Made by a program: the position numbers and the translations under genes. This document shows, piece by piece, positions 4,919-5,672 of a DNA stretch of 5,672 nucleotides (the first letter of the stretch is position 1; each line of letters opens with the position of its first letter). A model generated the notes under the pieces. That model did no database searches. It was not told the DNA's origin and worked only from the letters and a program-made list of their open reading frames with translations. This DNA is from Betaproteobacteria bacterium (GTDB taxonomy: Bacteria > Pseudomonadota > Gammaproteobacteria > Burkholderiales > SG8-39), in assembly GCA_005888925.1 (NCBI GenBank), contig VBCP01000531.1:1-5672 (forward strand). The letters run 5' to 3'.

Positions 4919-5672
4919 ATGATGAGTATACGAATAGGGGTTGACATTGGCGGCACGAAGATCGAAGCGCTCGCGCTGGACCCGGCCGGGCGCGAGATCC
5001 TTCGCAGGAGGATTCCCACGCCGCGGGGGGACTACGCCGCGACGCTCGCCGCAGTTGCAGGTCTTGTAAGAGAGATGGGAGATGGAACCGTCGGCATCGG
5101 GATTCCAGGCGCGCTCTCGCGCGCGACGGGGCGAGTGAAGAACGCCAATTCGACCTGGCTGATCGGCCGGCCGCTCAAGCAGGACCTTGAAAGAGCCATC
5201 GGCCGCGAGGTGCGCCTCGAGAACGACGCCAACTGCTTCGCGCTTTCCGAGGCGGTCGACGGGGCGGGGCAGGGCGCGCGGGTGGTGTTCGGCGTGATCC
5301 TCGGCACCGGTGTCGGCGGCGGCATCGTGGTCGATGGCCGCGTGCTCACCGGGCCGAACGCGATCGCGGGGGAATGGGGACACAACCCGCTGCCGCTGCC
5401 GACTGATGCGGACCTGCCGCTGCCGCCCTGCTATTGCGGCCGCTTCGGCTGCATCGAGACCTACCTGTCGGGGCCAGGCCTCGCGCGCGACCATCAGCAG
5501 ATCACGGGAGCGCGCCTCACGCCTGAGGAAATTGTTTCTCTCCAGGGAGAAAGCTTGAGGCGGTACGAGGAGCGCCTCGCGCGGGCCCTGGCTGCGGTCA
5601 TCAACCTGCTCGACCCGGACGTCATCGTGCTCGGCGGGGGAATGTCCAACGTCGAGCGGCTGTACGGCGAAG
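4919..5672 (+). CDS. mak: ROK-family sugar kinase, fructokinase Mak-like (3' end beyond window)
   Basis: The first 251 codons are present. The N-terminal phosphate-binding motif is RIGVDIGGTKIEA (5-17). Next come GIGIPGALS, KNANSTWLIGRPL, the active-site ENDANC (101-106, with D103 the likely catalytic base), FGVILGTGVGGG, EWGHNP (152-157), and the zinc motif C171-x-C173-G-x2-G-C178-x-E180 that defines ROK proteins. DPDVIVLGGGMSNVERLY is near the window edge. These stretches closely follow E. coli fructokinase Mak (about 302 residues), so ATP-dependent phosphorylation of fructose (possibly mannose or glucosamine-type sugars) in the cytoplasm is the best prediction. The symbol is by similarity only, and NagK-like specificity is possible. 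ATG codons occur at 4919 and 4922, and neither has a clear Shine-Dalgarno sequence. It begins 19 nt after the DoxX-like gene, just past a T-run that may terminate transcription, so it may be expressed separately. Confidence 0.9.
   Translation, partial: MMSIRIGVDIGGTKIEALALDPAGREILRRRIPTPRGDYAATLAAVAGLVREMGDGTVGIGIPGALSRATGRVKNANSTWLIGRPLKQDLERAIGREVRLENDANCFALSEAVDGAGQGARVVFGVILGTGVGGGIVVDGRVLTGPNAIAGEWGHNPLPLPTDADLPLPPCYCGRFGCIETYLSGPGLARDHQQITGARLTPEEIVSLQGESLRRYEERLARALAAVINLLDPDVIVLGGGMSNVERLYGE

Noticed and set aside
4613..5494. A long minus-strand reading frame across the DoxX-like and kinase genes
   Set aside because: It is antisense to two well-supported genes, and its composition is that of a shadow frame.
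1..5672. CRISPR arrays, tRNA or rRNA genes, insertion sequences, attachment sites
   Set aside because: No spaced direct repeats, tRNA-like cloverleaf, transposase-like protein or terminal repeats were seen by reading both strands.

Overview
The window is high-GC proteobacterial DNA from a Gram-negative bacterium. The exported precursor peptide, the DUF3379-type anti-sigma factor and the Mak-like ROK kinase suggest a beta- or gammaproteobacterium, and I lean to beta. That placement is inference. No mobile element, CRISPR array, tRNA or rRNA is visible. Genes fill almost the whole window, and the only gaps are short regulatory ones.

Left half, minus strand (about 2050 down to 1): a bufferin-type operon, bufA-bufB-bufC. 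BufA is a small exported four-cysteine peptide (DUF2282). BufB is a multinuclear non-heme iron oxidative enzyme (MNIO, DUF692) and BufC is its partner (DUF2063/HvfC type). The genes are separated by 2 nt (bufA/bufB) or overlap (bufB/bufC). A further minus-strand gene with a good ribosome binding site begins at position 13 and runs off the window.

Centre, plus strand (2130-4413): a divergent operon with an ECF sigma factor, a single-pass zinc-motif anti-sigma factor (DUF3379) and an exported DUF3179 protein, joined by two 4-nt ATGA overlaps. The 150-bp gap between the two operons holds two copies of one bipartite promoter, TGTAAGGATT-N13-GGTCTAAT. They point outward, with their -35 elements as a 10-bp inverted repeat. 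The simplest reading is that the ECF factor drives both its own operon and the metallophore operon. The plus-strand copy lies so close to the sigma ATG that the transcript should be leaderless or nearly so.

Right part, plus strand (4495-5672): a DoxX-like four-helix membrane protein with a strong ribosome binding site, then the first ~250 codons of a ROK-family sugar kinase very like fructokinase Mak. The DoxX protein may belong to the stress response. The kinase looks like ordinary metabolism marking the edge of the locus.

Overall this reads as an envelope metal or oxidative stress regulon. A membrane anti-sigma releases an ECF factor, which induces a post-translationally modified periplasmic metal-binding peptide together with the uncharacterised DUF3179 protein. 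The bufferin family is known from related loci. The least described parts are the mirrored promoter pair, the leaderless sigma start, and DUF3179 inside the sigma operon.
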